Shown here piece after piece: positions 1-8,992 of a stretch of 64,000 nucleotides of DNA. The notes under the pieces are model-generated. The model made no database searches and was not told the origin of the DNA. It was given only the letters and a program-made list of their open reading frames with translations. Every line of letters starts with the position of its first letter. Positions within the stretch are counted from its first letter, which is position 1. Location of the stretch: assembly GCA_944325225.1 (NCBI GenBank), contig CALUZQ010000005.1, positions 1-64,000 on the forward strand, in the 5' to 3' direction. Both the position numbers and the translations under genes were made by a program. Source of the stretch: an uncultured Elusimicrobiales bacterium. Its GTDB lineage: Bacteria > Elusimicrobiota > Elusimicrobia > Elusimicrobiales > Elusimicrobiaceae.

Positions 1-37
1 TTTTTTGTGTTTAGATTATGTCTTGTTTTCGGGGCCC

Positions 38-65
38 TTGATTTGTTTTTTTTTTTTGATAAATT
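38..65 (+). promoter_or_regulatory. Putative promoter/leader of pilin cassette 1 with 12-T tract
   Basis: TTGATT (38-43), a 16-base spacer holding 12 consecutive T (46-57), then TAAATT (60-65), six bases before the ATG at 72. The same arrangement precedes the other three pilin genes of the window. No Shine-Dalgarno is visible, so the mRNA would be leaderless if the promoter is read correctly. The -10 matches the consensus at only 4 of 6 positions. Sequence further upstream is cut by the window edge. Confidence 0.5.
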
Positions 66-71
66 TTGCGT

Positions 72-590
72 ATGAACCGAATCTATCAAAAATCATTTTC
101 TGGCAGAAAACGCGCCGGATTTACGCTAATAGAGCTGTTAGTAGTCGTTTTGATTATTGGTATTCTGGCGGCAGTTGCTTTACCCCAGTATCAAGTAGCG
201 GTGGCAAAAGCACAATTTACACAAATGCGGGTATTGGGCAAAGCCCTGTTTAAAGCCCAGCAGCTTTATTTTATGGCTAATGGGCAGTATGCCTTGCAGA
301 TAGAAGAATTGGATATAGATTTTCCAGGAGAATTATCTGCCGATGGACAATCCATTAATGGCACTAATTTTATTTGTTTGATGAATGTGTCTGTGCATCA
401 GGAAATTTATTGTGTGCCGCGCACTGCAGAAACAGCAGCTTCCCCCAGTTATTTCCACTATTTAAATGAATCCCGCGAGTTATGCCGCGCTTATGGTACT
501 AAAGGCGGAATACAAGACAAAACATGCAAATCCTTAGGCGGAATACTAATTTCAGAAGTGGAAAATTATCGCTCTTACCAACTTCCTTAA
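72..590 (+). CDS. Type IV pilin-like protein (cassette 1)
   Basis: 172-residue prepilin-like protein. A short basic leader (about 14 residues) ends in Gly. It is followed by the classic class III signal GFTLIELL with Glu at +5 and a hydrophobic alpha1 helix, so it should be cut by a PilD-type peptidase and embedded in the inner membrane or a pseudopilus. The start is the ATG at 72; a TTG two codons earlier is also in frame. The C-terminal domain has at least four Cys, and its last part (C-x-A-x-G ... CKSLGG) resembles cassette 3 (CKSIGG). Pilin, minor pilin and type II secretion pseudopilin cannot be told apart. It stands alone, with no pilus assembly genes nearby. Confidence 0.85.
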   Translation: MNRIYQKSFSGRKRAGFTLIELLVVVLIIGILAAVALPQYQVAVAKAQFTQMRVLGKALFKAQQLYFMANGQYALQIEELDIDFPGELSADGQSINGTNFICLMNVSVHQEIYCVPRTAETAASPSYFHYLNESRELCRAYGTKGGIQDKTCKSLGGILISEVENYRSYQLP

Positions 591-653
591 TAAAACAGAC
601 TGCATTCCCGGCAGTTGAAATCTAATCTAAAAATACGCTTGTTTTTGGGTGTT

Positions 654-690
654 ACCCTTTCTATACTGGCTGATAGAAAGGGTTTTGTTT
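654..690 (+). terminator. Terminator after pilin cassette 1
   Basis: Perfect 11-base stem (654-664 with 673-683, arm ACCCTTTCTAT) with an 8-base loop, followed by TTTGTTTG. It closes the monocistronic pilin unit before the hrcA promoter. Confidence 0.8.
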
Positions 691-755
691 GTTCTTTGAT
701 AAGCGGCTGTTACGACGGGGAGCTCAATTCCAAAATTAGCAGTCTAAAAAAGGGG

Positions 756-784
756 TTGACAAAAATAAAATAATTGCATATAAT
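756..784 (+). promoter_or_regulatory. Sigma70-type promoter of hrcA-grpE-dnaK
   Basis: Consensus TTGACA (756-761) and TATAAT (779-784) separated by exactly 17 bases. The CIRCE-like operator starts one base after the -10, where a bound repressor would block initiation. Confidence 0.9.
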
Positions 785-785
785 T

Positions 786-812
786 TTAGCAGAGGGATTA
801 AAAGAGTGCTAA
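786..812 (+). promoter_or_regulatory. CIRCE-like HrcA operator
   Basis: TTAGCAGAG, nine bases, GAGTGCTAA. The spacing and the right arm match the CIRCE consensus (TTAGCACTC-N9-GAGTGCTAA). The left arm differs in its last three bases, so the inverted repeat is reduced to 6 bp. The position directly after the -10 and before hrcA fits negative autoregulation of the heat-shock operon. Confidence 0.85.
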
Positions 813-853
813 AATAAATGCCACGCACCGACTATCTCCTTAAGGGAAAAGGT

Positions 854-1954
854 ATGAGAATTTTAAAACCGGAAATTGCCAAAGCCCGCAAAGAAAAAAT
901 TTTGCGGTGGGTTATTCAACAGTTTGTAGAAACCCGCCGGCCGGTTGGTTCGCAGATGATTGCGGACGGCGCTTTGCAAGACATTTCCAGCGCTACGATT
1001 CGCAATATTATGAAAGAACTGGAAGAAGAAGGGTACTTGTACCAGCCGCATACTTCGGGCGGGCGCATTCCTACCGATAAGGCCTACCGCTATTATGTGG
1101 ATTACCTGGCCAATGTGCAGAAAATGGCCGCACGGGAACGCCAACGCATTGAAGAACAATACGACGCCCGTGTAAACGAAGTGGATAATATGTTGGTGCA
1201 GACTTCGCGGCTGTTGGCGATGCTGTCGGGTGCGGCGGGGTTTGTCTATACCGCCCATGTGGCAGATCAGCGGGTTCAGCGGTTGGATTTTATTCCGGTA
1301 GCGCCGGGTATGATTTTGGCGGTATTGGTTACGCAGGCCGGTGCGGTGCGGCATTGGCCGGTGCGCACGGGGTATGTGATTGCTCCGGCGCGGCTGCGGG
1401 TGCTCAGTCGGTTTATTAATGAGGAAATCGCCGGGCTGACGCTGGCCCAAGCGCGGCAGGTATTGTGGCAGCACATTCATTCCGGGCACCGCGAGATTGC
1501 GGATATGGCGGACTTGGCCACTCAGGTATTAAAAGATATTGAACGCCCACAGACAGGGGCCGACGAATTGTATGTGGAAGGAATTGGCCGGCTGCTGGAA
1601 AATACCACCCAGGCCGATTACGAAGATTTAAAACAGATGATGCGCGTGGTGGAAGAGCGGGAGAAGTTTTCTTCTCTGCTCAACGAAAAGATGACGGATA
1701 TGGAGAAATCCAACCAAAAGCTCAATGTCAGCATCGGCAGTGAAAACGAACTGAAAGAACTGCAGAATCTGAGCATTGTTTCCACGGCGTGCCGCGTGGG
1801 GGATAAAACCGTAGGAATGTTGGGCATTATCGGCCCGAAACACATGGAATATACCCGGGTGATGTCGCTGGTCAACTTTATCGGGGATTTGCTGGAAGCT
1901 TCCATGAAGAACTGGGCCTCTTTGCCCGCGGGGGACGAAAACGAATATGAGTAA
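854..1954 (+). CDS. hrcA: Heat-inducible transcription repressor HrcA
   Basis: HrcA represses class I heat-shock operons by binding CIRCE and is kept folded by the chaperonin. The N-terminal 80 residues form a winged helix (PVGSQMI, SSATIRNIMKELEEEGYL, TSGGRIPTDKAYR) typical of the family, followed by the GAF-like HrcA domain. Total 366 residues, usual length. I prefer the ATG at 854 because AAGGG lies seven bases upstream; an in-frame ATG at 818 lies only five bases after the operator and would add 12 residues. It is first gene of the operon and overlaps grpE by 8 bases. Confidence 0.93.
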   Translation: MRILKPEIAKARKEKILRWVIQQFVETRRPVGSQMIADGALQDISSATIRNIMKELEEEGYLYQPHTSGGRIPTDKAYRYYVDYLANVQKMAARERQRIEEQYDARVNEVDNMLVQTSRLLAMLSGAAGFVYTAHVADQRVQRLDFIPVAPGMILAVLVTQAGAVRHWPVRTGYVIAPARLRVLSRFINEEIAGLTLAQARQVLWQHIHSGHREIADMADLATQVLKDIERPQTGADELYVEGIGRLLENTTQADYEDLKQMMRVVEEREKFSSLLNEKMTDMEKSNQKLNVSIGSENELKELQNLSIVSTACRVGDKTVGMLGIIGPKHMEYTRVMSLVNFIGDLLEASMKNWASLPAGDENEYE

Positions 1955-2531
1955 GAAACATCAGCAAAAACACGGCGGGGAGAAAACTGCCGCCGAAGCA
2001 TTGGACGAACAACACTTGCCGGAAGTAAACGAACCGGAACAGAACGCTGCTCCGGCCGATGAACCCGCCCCAGAAAAAAAGCCCGATTATTACGAACAGC
2101 TGGTCCGTTTAAGCGCGGATTTTGAGAATTACCGCAAACGCACCGAGCGCGAGAAAGCTTCTTTCCTGGCGTATGGCAAAAAGCAGTTTGCGGAAAAACT
2201 GCTTCCCGCCTATGAAGTGCTTTTGCGCCAGCGCGCGGAACTGGCCAAGAACGAAGATAAAGGAGAGTGCACCGCTTCGTTAAAAGCCGTGAAAGACGGA
2301 CTAAATATGGTTTTTACGGAGTTGGAGAAAGCTTTTAAAGCCGAGGGCATAGAACGGATGGAGGTATTGGACAAACCCTATGACCCGGCTACACAAGAAG
2401 TAGTGGCGATGATTCCGTCCAGCGAAGAACAGGACGGTCTGGTCCTGCAAGAAGTACAAATGGGATTTATGATGGACGGCAAGGTCCTGCGCCCGGCGCG
2501 GGTGATTGTCGGCCAGCACGCGGAAGGGTAA
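1947..2531 (+). CDS. grpE: Nucleotide exchange factor GrpE
   Basis: 194 residues. GrpE releases ADP from DnaK in the cytoplasm. About 45 acidic, probably disordered N-terminal residues are followed by the coiled-coil segment with LSADFENYRKRTEREK and then the C-terminal beta domain with EGIERMEVLDKPYDPATQEVV, both diagnostic of the family. The start overlaps the end of hrcA by 8 bases, implying translational coupling, and dnaK follows after 55 bases. Confidence 0.95.
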   Translation: MSKKHQQKHGGEKTAAEALDEQHLPEVNEPEQNAAPADEPAPEKKPDYYEQLVRLSADFENYRKRTEREKASFLAYGKKQFAEKLLPAYEVLLRQRAELAKNEDKGECTASLKAVKDGLNMVFTELEKAFKAEGIERMEVLDKPYDPATQEVVAMIPSSEEQDGLVLQEVQMGFMMDGKVLRPARVIVGQHAEG

Positions 2532-2586
2532 CTCCTGTTCCGCCCAATGGGGTAAAATTTTTTGATTTCACAAGGAGAAATACAGT

Positions 2587-4467
2587 ATGGCTAAAATTAT
2601 TGGTATTGATTTAGGAACTTCCAACACCGCCGCGGCGGTTATGGAAGGAGGCAGAGGAACGATTATTCCGTCTGCCGAAGGGAGCTCTATCGGCGGGAAA
2701 GCGTTTCCGTCCTATGTGGCTTTTACCAAAGACGGGCAGCGCCTGGTGGGCGAACCCGCCCGCCGGCAGGCGATTGCCAACCCGGAAGGCACGGTAACGG
2801 CTTTCAAACGCAAAATGGGGGAAAACTATAAATACAATTTGCGCGGGCAGGAATTTACGCCGCAGCAGCTGTCGGCTTTTATCTTGCAGAAAGTGAAAAA
2901 AGACGCCGAGGCCTTTTTAGGCGAACCGGTGGAAAAAGCCGTTATCACGGTACCCGCTTATTTTAACGACAACCAACGCCAGGCCACCAAAGACGCCGGC
3001 CGCATCGCCGGGTTGGAAGTTGTGCGCTTGGTCAACGAACCGACGGCCGCCGCGTTGGCTTTCGGTATTGATAAAGCCGGCAAAGAACAAAAAGTAATGG
3101 TGTTTGACTTGGGCGGCGGTACGCTGGATGTAACCATTATGGAAATGGGCAAAGAAGGCACCTTTGATGTGCTTTCCACCTCCGGCGATACGCAGTTGGG
3201 CGGTACGGATATGGATAATGCCATCATTCAGTGGATGGTGGACGAATTCCGCAAACAGACCGGGATTGATCTGTCCCAGGACAAACAAGCCCAGCAGCGC
3301 TTAAAAGACGCGGCCGAAAAAGCCAAAATTGAATTGTCCACCACCATGGAAACGGACATCAATCTTCCGTTCATTTCCGCCGGTGCGGACGGCCCGAAAC
3401 ACTTGGAACTCAAATTGTCCCGCGCCAAACTGGAAAGCTTGGTGGACGATATCGTCAAACGCTGCGGCAAATCGGTCAACCAGGCCTTGTCGGACGCAAA
3501 TTTGAGCGCTTCTCAAATTGACCGCATCATCTTAGTCGGCGGTCCGACCCGTATGCCGATTGTGCAGAAATATGTGGAAGATTTGGTCGGCAAAAAGATT
3601 GAACGCGGCATTGACCCGATGGAATGCGTGGCCATTGGTGCGGCGGTACAGGCCGGTATTTTAACGGGCGATGTAAAAGATGTACTGCTGCTGGATGTAA
3701 CCCCGCTGTCGTTGGGGCTGGAAACTTTGGGCGGCGTGTGCACGCGGCTGATTGAACGCAACACCACAATCCCGGTGCGCAAAACGCAGGTGTTCTCTAC
3801 GGCGTCTGACAATCAGCCGGCCGTAACCATCAATGTATTGCAAGGGGAACGCCCGATGGCTAAGGACAATGTGCCGCTGGGTAAATTTGACCTGGACGGT
3901 ATCCCGCCGGCTCCGCGCGGTGTGCCGCAGATTGAAGTTACCTTTGATATTGACGCGAACGGTATTTTAAATGTGTCCGCCAAAGATCTGGGTACGAATA
4001 AAGAGCAGCATATTACGATTAGCTCGCCCAACAAACTGAGCGATTCGGAAGTGGAAAAGTTTGTCAAAGACGCCGAGAAATTCGCGGAAGAAGACAAAAA
4101 GCACAAAGAGCTCATTGAAGCCAAAAACCAGGGCGACAGCGTGCTCTACCAGACGGAAAAATCGCTGAAAGAATACGGCGATAAAGTATCGCAGGACGAC
4201 CGCCTGGCCATTGACCGCGCCTTGGGCGACTTGAAAGACGCCCTCAAAGGCGACGACGCGGCCAAGATTAAATCCGCCACGGACGCGGCCTTGCAGGCCG
4301 GCCAGAAACTGGGCGAAGCGATGTATAAAGACGCCCAGGCCAAACAGCAGGCCCAAGCCGGTGCCCAGGCCGGCGCTCAGCCCGGTCCGGACGCTTCGGC
4401 CCAAGCCGGTGCGGCTGGCAACAGCGGCAAAGACGATGTGGTAGAAGCCGAAGTCGTGGATAAATAA
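2587..4467 (+). CDS. dnaK: Molecular chaperone DnaK (Hsp70)
   Basis: 626-residue Hsp70 with the nucleotide-binding domain ([13 protein letters not shown] near residue 6, [23 protein letters not shown]), the substrate-binding domain and a helical lid. It ends in an Ala/Gln/Gly-rich tail and EVVDK, as in many bacterial DnaKs. The phosphate-loop reads LGTSNT rather than the common LGTTNS, a known variation. AAGGAGA lies 5-6 bases before the ATG. It works with GrpE encoded just upstream; dnaJ does not follow, so the co-chaperone must be encoded elsewhere. Confidence 0.98.
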   Translation: MAKIIGIDLGTSNTAAAVMEGGRGTIIPSAEGSSIGGKAFPSYVAFTKDGQRLVGEPARRQAIANPEGTVTAFKRKMGENYKYNLRGQEFTPQQLSAFILQKVKKDAEAFLGEPVEKAVITVPAYFNDNQRQATKDAGRIAGLEVVRLVNEPTAAALAFGIDKAGKEQKVMVFDLGGGTLDVTIMEMGKEGTFDVLSTSGDTQLGGTDMDNAIIQWMVDEFRKQTGIDLSQDKQAQQRLKDAAEKAKIELSTTMETDINLPFISAGADGPKHLELKLSRAKLESLVDDIVKRCGKSVNQALSDANLSASQIDRIILVGGPTRMPIVQKYVEDLVGKKIERGIDPMECVAIGAAVQAGILTGDVKDVLLLDVTPLSLGLETLGGVCTRLIERNTTIPVRKTQVFSTASDNQPAVTINVLQGERPMAKDNVPLGKFDLDGIPPAPRGVPQIEVTFDIDANGILNVSAKDLGTNKEQHITISSPNKLSDSEVEKFVKDAEKFAEEDKKHKELIEAKNQGDSVLYQTEKSLKEYGDKVSQDDRLAIDRALGDLKDALKGDDAAKIKSATDAALQAGQKLGEAMYKDAQAKQQAQAGAQAGAQPGPDASAQAGAAGNSGKDDVVEAEVVDK

Positions 4468-4485
4468 GTTTGGGTGATAAATCCG

Positions 4486-4516
4486 AAAAGGGGCTGGTAT
4501 ATCCGGCCCCTTTTTT
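4486..4516 (+). terminator. Terminator of the hrcA-grpE-dnaK operon
   Basis: GC-rich stem (AAGGGGC with GCCCCTT), 11-base loop and a run of six T, 20 bases after the dnaK stop. The following 150 bases up to the minus-strand gene at 4670 are AT-rich and hold nothing I can name. Confidence 0.85.
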
Positions 4517-4669
4517 ATGGTAAATATTCAGTATGGAGAATTTATAAACAAAGGGTTTACATTATAGAATTATTGGTATTTTAGTGTCTGTTTCTATTCC
4601 TTGTTCCTCGCTTGTTAGCGGGGGTTTTATTTTTAGGGGAGCAAATAAATCCGCCTAGCGGCAAGTATG

Positions 4670-5239
4670 TTAATAAATATCCGGGCTGTCTTTGAAAGGG
4701 CCGTAGCGCTTTGCGTCCCGGGTCTGTTTTATAAAATGCTCCAAAGTTTTTTTGTATAGTGCGGGGCGGTTCATCCGGCGGATTATATAATCCAGACGTA
4801 TGCGCTGATAATGCGGGGGAAATGCGCAAAAGTGCTTCCAAACCAGCATATCTTTTTTAAGCTCTTGTAACAGAAGGGGAGGAATAACAAATGTATTTGG
4901 GGTTAGATCTGGCAGTGTTTTTAACCCGGCAGGGGTCATCATTCCTTTATTTAGTGCCAAACGAGCAAGATGTTTATTTAATCCACTCCAAGAACTGGCA
5001 GCGGAACGAGGAGTCCAGCGTTGACAGGAAAATGTTTCGTCAAACTTGCGTCGCTGTCCGTCGATCCATCCGAAACAACTTGCTTCTTGCACAGCGTCAG
5101 CGTATGCTATGCTGGGCAAATGGGTGTCTTTATGTGGATAGAGAAGCCAGACCTCTTTTTTATTTTGATGATTTTGGCTAAGCCATAAACGACAGTCTTC
5201 TTTTGTATGGGGGTAAAATGTTTCCGTAATTGGAGGCAT
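4670..5239 (-). CDS. YdeI/OmpD-associated family protein
   Basis: 189 residues, cytoplasmic, no signal peptide. The central CFGWIDGQRRKFDE, the segment QRWTPR...SSWSGLNK and MTPAGL are the conserved core of the YdeI family, whose biochemical role is unclear (described as bacteriocin-protection or OmpD-associated). The C-terminal stretch with IRLDYIIRR and KKTLEHFIKQ is the usual helical tail. It is a single-gene unit convergent with dnaK, with its own consensus promoter 6 bases before the ATG. No toxin or bacteriocin gene lies beside it, so the family name says little about function here. Confidence 0.8.
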   Translation of the reverse strand: MPPITETFYPHTKEDCRLWLSQNHQNKKEVWLLYPHKDTHLPSIAYADAVQEASCFGWIDGQRRKFDETFSCQRWTPRSAASSWSGLNKHLARLALNKGMMTPAGLKTLPDLTPNTFVIPPLLLQELKKDMLVWKHFCAFPPHYQRIRLDYIIRRMNRPALYKKTLEHFIKQTRDAKRYGPFKDSPDIY

Positions 5240-5245
5240 AGCAAC

Positions 5246-5274
5246 ATTATAATAAAACCGTTATGCCAGTGCAA
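5246..5274 (-). promoter_or_regulatory. Promoter of the YdeI-family gene, leaderless type
   Basis: On the minus strand TTGCAC (5274-5269), 17 bases, TATAAT (5251-5246), then only six bases (GTTGCT) to the ATG at 5239. No room remains for a Shine-Dalgarno, so the transcript should begin at or next to the start codon. Confidence 0.75.
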
Positions 5275-5441
5275 CAAACAGACAGATGTTTAATTTTCAT
5301 AAAACCGGACTGCAATCCCGGGGATAAATAAGCCGAAGGACACATTAAAAAGAAAACGAGGCGTTGTCTTCTTTGTTTGACCTGCAAAACGCCCAATGTA
5401 TGCCCCATATGGTTACGAAGGCATTTCCGGCCAGGGTGATT

Positions 5442-5470
5442 TTTACTTTTAACTGCTTAAAAAGTAAAAT
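5442..5470 (+). promoter_or_regulatory. Promoter of rsmE-mtaB, leaderless type
   Basis: TTTACT (5442-5447), 17 bases, TAAAAT (5465-5470), then six bases (AACTAT) to the rsmE ATG at 5477. No Shine-Dalgarno is present. The rest of the interval 5275-5441 shows no gene. Confidence 0.6.
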
Positions 5471-5476
5471 AACTAT

Positions 5477-6172
5477 ATGCCCCAGTATTTTGCAGACATC
5501 AAAGAAACGGAATTCTTTTTAATGGACACGGAAGCCCACCACGCCAGCGCGGTTGCGCGGCATAAGGAAGGGGACGAAATCCGCGTGTTTGACGGAACCG
5601 GCCGCCAGTATATGGCGCGCATAGACTGTATTCAGAAGAAATTTATCCGCGGAACCTTGTTAAAGCCGTGCGCGGTGCGCCGCCCGGAACTGGAATTGGA
5701 ACTGTGTTTTGCGCCCAATTCCCGCACCGGGCTGGAGGAAGTGCTGGACAAAGGCACCCAGCTGGGGGTAGCGGCGTTTCGGCCGATTGTAAGCGAACGA
5801 AGCGAATATGATGTGCTCAAAAAATGGGACGGCAAAAACGACCGCTGGAAGCAAATTATGATTGCGGCCTGCAAACAATGCGATACGCCCTTTGTGCCGG
5901 CTATTTTGCCGCCAATTAAATTTGCAGAAGCGCTGGGCCAGGAAATACCATCTTTGATTGCCTATGAAGCCGAGGAAACCCATACCTTGGCGTGGGGGCT
6001 GGAAAAATTAGGCCGCCCCAAACGGCTGCGCGTCTATGTAGGTCCGGCCGGCGGCTGGACGGACGAAGAAATCGTCATTGCCGCTCAATACAATGTACTG
6101 CCGGTTACGCTGGGCGTCAATATCTTGCGGGCGGAAACGGCATGTATAGCCGTAGCCGCGAAACTGTTATAA
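5477..6172 (+). CDS. rsmE: 16S rRNA (uracil1498-N3)-methyltransferase RsmE
   Basis: 231 residues, usual length. RsmE methylates U1498 of 16S rRNA in the decoding region. It has an N-terminal PUA-like domain (HHASAVARHKEGDEIRVFDGTG) and a C-terminal SPOUT trefoil-knot domain with VYVGPAGGWTDEE and LGVNILRAETA, the S-adenosylmethionine-binding knot motifs. Its TAA shares one base with the ATG of mtaB, so the two genes are translationally coupled. The putative -10 six bases before the ATG suggests a leaderless transcript. Confidence 0.93.
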   Translation: MPQYFADIKETEFFLMDTEAHHASAVARHKEGDEIRVFDGTGRQYMARIDCIQKKFIRGTLLKPCAVRRPELELELCFAPNSRTGLEEVLDKGTQLGVAAFRPIVSERSEYDVLKKWDGKNDRWKQIMIAACKQCDTPFVPAILPPIKFAEALGQEIPSLIAYEAEETHTLAWGLEKLGRPKRLRVYVGPAGGWTDEEIVIAAQYNVLPVTLGVNILRAETACIAVAAKLL

Positions 6173-7401
6173 TGGCTACCTTTTTTATCAAAACCTTTGG
6201 CTGTCGGGTCAATCAAGTGGAAAGCCAGGCCTTGTGGGAGCAGTTCCTGCGAAGCGGCTTTACGCCGGCTGACTCGTTGGACCACGCCGACATTTGCCTG
6301 ATCAATACCTGTACGGTTACCCACCAGGCCGATAAAGATGTAGAAAAGCAAATCCGTCAAATTTTGCGCCGCAATCCAAAAGCACGGCTGGTGCTGACGG
6401 GCTGTTATGCGGCCGCACACGAAGTACTTGCGCGCGAAAAATTCCCGCAGGCGGAAATTATTGGGAAATACGATTTAGGAAGAAAGCTCTTTGATGTGCC
6501 GGATGTATGCTGGACCGTTTCCGGACACGAAGGACACAGCCGCGCATTTATCAAAATTCAGGACGGGTGCGATTGTTTCTGTTCTTATTGCATCGTACCG
6601 TATGCGCGGCCGGTCAAGCGTTCCAAGCCGCTGGCGGACGCTTTAAGCGAGATTCAAACCTTGGTGCAGAAAGGGTTTGCCGAAATCGTGCTGACAGGAA
6701 TCAATATCGGCAATTATTGCTGTGCGCAAACGGGGGCCGATTTGGCCGGGTTATGCGAGCGGATTGCGGCTTTGCCGGGGCATTTTCGGGTGCGGTTTTC
6801 TTCTATTGAACTGCAAACGGTTACAGCAGGCATTATCCGCCAAATGGCTTTGCGTCCGGACCGTTTTTGTAATTATTTTCATCTTCCGCTGCAGGCCGGG
6901 TGCGATAAAATCTTAAAAGATATGAACCGCCATTACGATACCGCCGCTTATCGCGCCCGCGTGGCGGATTTGCGCCAACAGGTGCCGCAAATCGGTATTT
7001 TTGCCGATGTGATTGCCGGGTATCCTACGGAAACGGAAGCGGATTTTGAAAAAACGGTGGCTTTTATCCGGGAAGTGAAACTGGCGGGGCTTCATGTATT
7101 TAGTTATTCTCCCCGCCCGGGCACGCCGGCGGCCTCTTTAAAACAGCTGCCGCCCGACGAAATCAAACGCCGTTCGGAGGCGCTTCGCGCGTTGGATAAA
7201 GAACTGCGCTCTGCCTTTGCCACTTCTTTAGTGGGCACGGAACAGGAAGTATTTGTGGAAGAACATAAACAAGGGCGGCTGCATGGGATTGCGTCTAATT
7301 TTCAGGGCGTCTGCCTGGAAACAGATCTGCCCCTGCACGGGCTGGTGCGGGCCCGTATTACCGGGGCGGCAGGGAATACCTGTTTGGCCCGGCCTCTGTA
7401 A
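6172..7401 (+). CDS. mtaB: tRNA (t6A37) methylthiotransferase MtaB
   Basis: 409-residue MiaB-like radical-SAM enzyme that converts t6A37 to ms2t6A in tRNA. The N-terminal UPF0004 domain supplies three Cys for one iron-sulfur cluster (KTFGCRVNQVES, INTCTVTHQADKD, LTGCYA). The radical-SAM domain follows with DGCDCFCSYCIVP (CxxxCxxC), and a short TRAM-like tail ends the protein. The MtaB subgroup is preferred over MiaB or RimO from the FGCRVNQ start and overall length. The ATG at 6172 overlaps the rsmE stop by one base; a longer in-frame extension runs inside rsmE and is not real. Confidence 0.88.
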   Translation: MATFFIKTFGCRVNQVESQALWEQFLRSGFTPADSLDHADICLINTCTVTHQADKDVEKQIRQILRRNPKARLVLTGCYAAAHEVLAREKFPQAEIIGKYDLGRKLFDVPDVCWTVSGHEGHSRAFIKIQDGCDCFCSYCIVPYARPVKRSKPLADALSEIQTLVQKGFAEIVLTGINIGNYCCAQTGADLAGLCERIAALPGHFRVRFSSIELQTVTAGIIRQMALRPDRFCNYFHLPLQAGCDKILKDMNRHYDTAAYRARVADLRQQVPQIGIFADVIAGYPTETEADFEKTVAFIREVKLAGLHVFSYSPRPGTPAASLKQLPPDEIKRRSEALRALDKELRSAFATSLVGTEQEVFVEEHKQGRLHGIASNFQGVCLETDLPLHGLVRARITGAAGNTCLARPL

Positions 7402-7488
7402 CCAGCCGCACCGGGCTTGCCCTTTTGGTGCAAAATGCTACAATGTATCTAATGCCCCGCCTAAGGCAGGAAGTACCGATATTTCCGC

Positions 7489-7518
7489 TTGGCAGGTGGA
7501 GCGGATTATTGGTATAAT
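7489..7518 (+). promoter_or_regulatory. Promoter of the glmU-prs-rplY-pth operon
   Basis: TTGGCA (7489-7494), 18 bases, perfect TATAAT (7513-7518). The glmU ATG lies 70 bases downstream, leaving a real 5' leader of about 60 bases, unlike many other units in this window. Confidence 0.7.
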
Positions 7519-7588
7519 ATACATATAATTTGTTCCTGATAATTCATTAACAAGTTAGATTCTTTTTTAGGCAAGAGTAGATAAAACA

Positions 7589-8992
7589 ATGGTAGCCAAA
7601 AAAAATCTGTGTGTTTTAATCCTGGCGGCCGGCAAAGGCACCCGGATGAAATCCCCTCTCCCCAAACCTTTACATATCGTTTGCGGGCTTCCTATTATCG
7701 CACATATTTTGAAAGCCGCCCAGGCCCTGGGTCCTGCCGCTATTGGCATTGTAGTTGGGCACGAGGCCGAAACAGTGGTCAAAACCATTCAGCCCTTGCT
7801 GCCGCAGTGGGGCATTACAGCCCCGGTCGTGTTTGTGCACCAGACGGATTTGTCCGGCTCGGCTTCGGCTGTTAAAGCGGCGGCGCCACTCTTGCAAAAA
7901 TTTGAAACCATAATGGTATTAAACGGCGATACGCCGCTGTTAAAACCGCAGACCTTGGCCCGCATGGCGGAAGTGTTTGAACAAAACGAAACCGGCGCTT
8001 TGGTGTTAGGCGTAACGGTGCCGGATCCCAGCGGTTACGGGCGCATTATCCGCGCGGCGGACGGTTCATTTGAAAACATTGTGGAAGATGCGGATGCAGA
8101 CGAAGAAACCAAAAAAATTGCCGAAATCAACAGCGGCATGTATGTTTTTAATTCCCATTCGCTGCAGTCTGCTCTAACCCAGCTCACGCCGCAGGGCCCC
8201 AAGCACGAGTATTATTTAACCGATACGCTGGCGCTGATTAAACAGATGACGCAGCCCGTGTTGGTGTTTGCCGGGCAGGATTATCAGCAGGCACTGGGTA
8301 TCAACAGCAAAGCCCAGTTGGCCGAGGCCGAACAAATTATGCGCGACCGCGTAGCCGCTGAACTCATGGACGCAGGCGTTACGCTGGTGCGGCCGAAAGA
8401 AGTGTATATTGACCCGGGTGTAAAAATTGGAACCGATACCCGCATTTGCCCCGGCTGTTATATTTGCGGCAATACGGTGATTGGCAAGAACTGCGAGATT
8501 GAAGGGAATGTATATATTAAAGATTCCGTGATTGGGGACCATGTAACCCTTAAAATGGGGACTTACATTGAGGAGTCGGAAGTGGCGGCGGAATGTCAGT
8601 TGGGCCCTTATGCGCATCTGCGGCCGAAATCGGTACTTAAAAAGGGCGCCAAAGTGGGGAATTTTTCAGAGATTAAAAAATCCGTCATTGGGGAAGGTTC
8701 CAAAGTGAATCATTTAAGTTATATCGGCGATACGCAAATGGGTGCGGGCGTCAATGTAGGAGCGGGGACTATTACCTGCAATTACGACGGAAAGAACAAA
8801 CACCAAACGGTCATTGGGGACCATGTATTTGTGGGGTCAAATGTGAATTTTGTAGCGCCGGTAACGGTGCACGAATATGCAAAAATCGGCGCGGGGTCAA
8901 CCATTACGAAAGAGGTTCCGGCGGAATCTCTGGCTGTAGCCCGTTCGCGTCAGGTCGTTCTGGAAAAGAAAGGTGTAAAGAAAAATGACTAA
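7589..8992 (+). CDS. glmU: Bifunctional GlmU: GlcN-1-P acetyltransferase / UDP-GlcNAc pyrophosphorylase
   Basis: 467 residues. It makes UDP-N-acetylglucosamine for peptidoglycan and LPS. The N-terminal pyrophosphorylase domain has LILAAGKGTRMKSPLPK, and NGDTPLL binds the nucleotide and metal. The C-terminal left-handed beta-helix of hexapeptide repeats (from about residue 255, e.g. IGKNCEIEGNVYIKDSVIGDHV) carries the acetyl-CoA site with NYDGKNKHQT. It is first gene of an operon with prs, rplY and pth and overlaps prs by 8 bases. Confidence 0.96.
   Translation: MVAKKNLCVLILAAGKGTRMKSPLPKPLHIVCGLPIIAHILKAAQALGPAAIGIVVGHEAETVVKTIQPLLPQWGITAPVVFVHQTDLSGSASAVKAAAPLLQKFETIMVLNGDTPLLKPQTLARMAEVFEQNETGALVLGVTVPDPSGYGRIIRAADGSFENIVEDADADEETKKIAEINSGMYVFNSHSLQSALTQLTPQGPKHEYYLTDTLALIKQMTQPVLVFAGQDYQQALGINSKAQLAEAEQIMRDRVAAELMDAGVTLVRPKEVYIDPGVKIGTDTRICPGCYICGNTVIGKNCEIEGNVYIKDSVIGDHVTLKMGTYIEESEVAAECQLGPYAHLRPKSVLKKGAKVGNFSEIKKSVIGEGSKVNHLSYIGDTQMGAGVNVGAGTITCNYDGKNKHQTVIGDHVFVGSNVNFVAPVTVHEYAKIGAGSTITKEVPAESLAVARSRQVVLEKKGVKKND

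Noticed and set aside
818-853. ATG at 818 as the hrcA start
   Set aside because: It lies five bases after the operator with no Shine-Dalgarno; the ATG at 854 has AAGGG at good distance.
863-1489. 208-codon frame on the minus strand opposite hrcA
   Set aside because: Shadow of a clear HrcA gene; composition is His/Arg/Pro-rich and no ribosome site or homology is seen.
4891-5181. 96-codon plus-strand frame opposite the YdeI-family gene
   Set aside because: The minus-strand protein has strong family motifs and a consensus promoter; this frame is its shadow.
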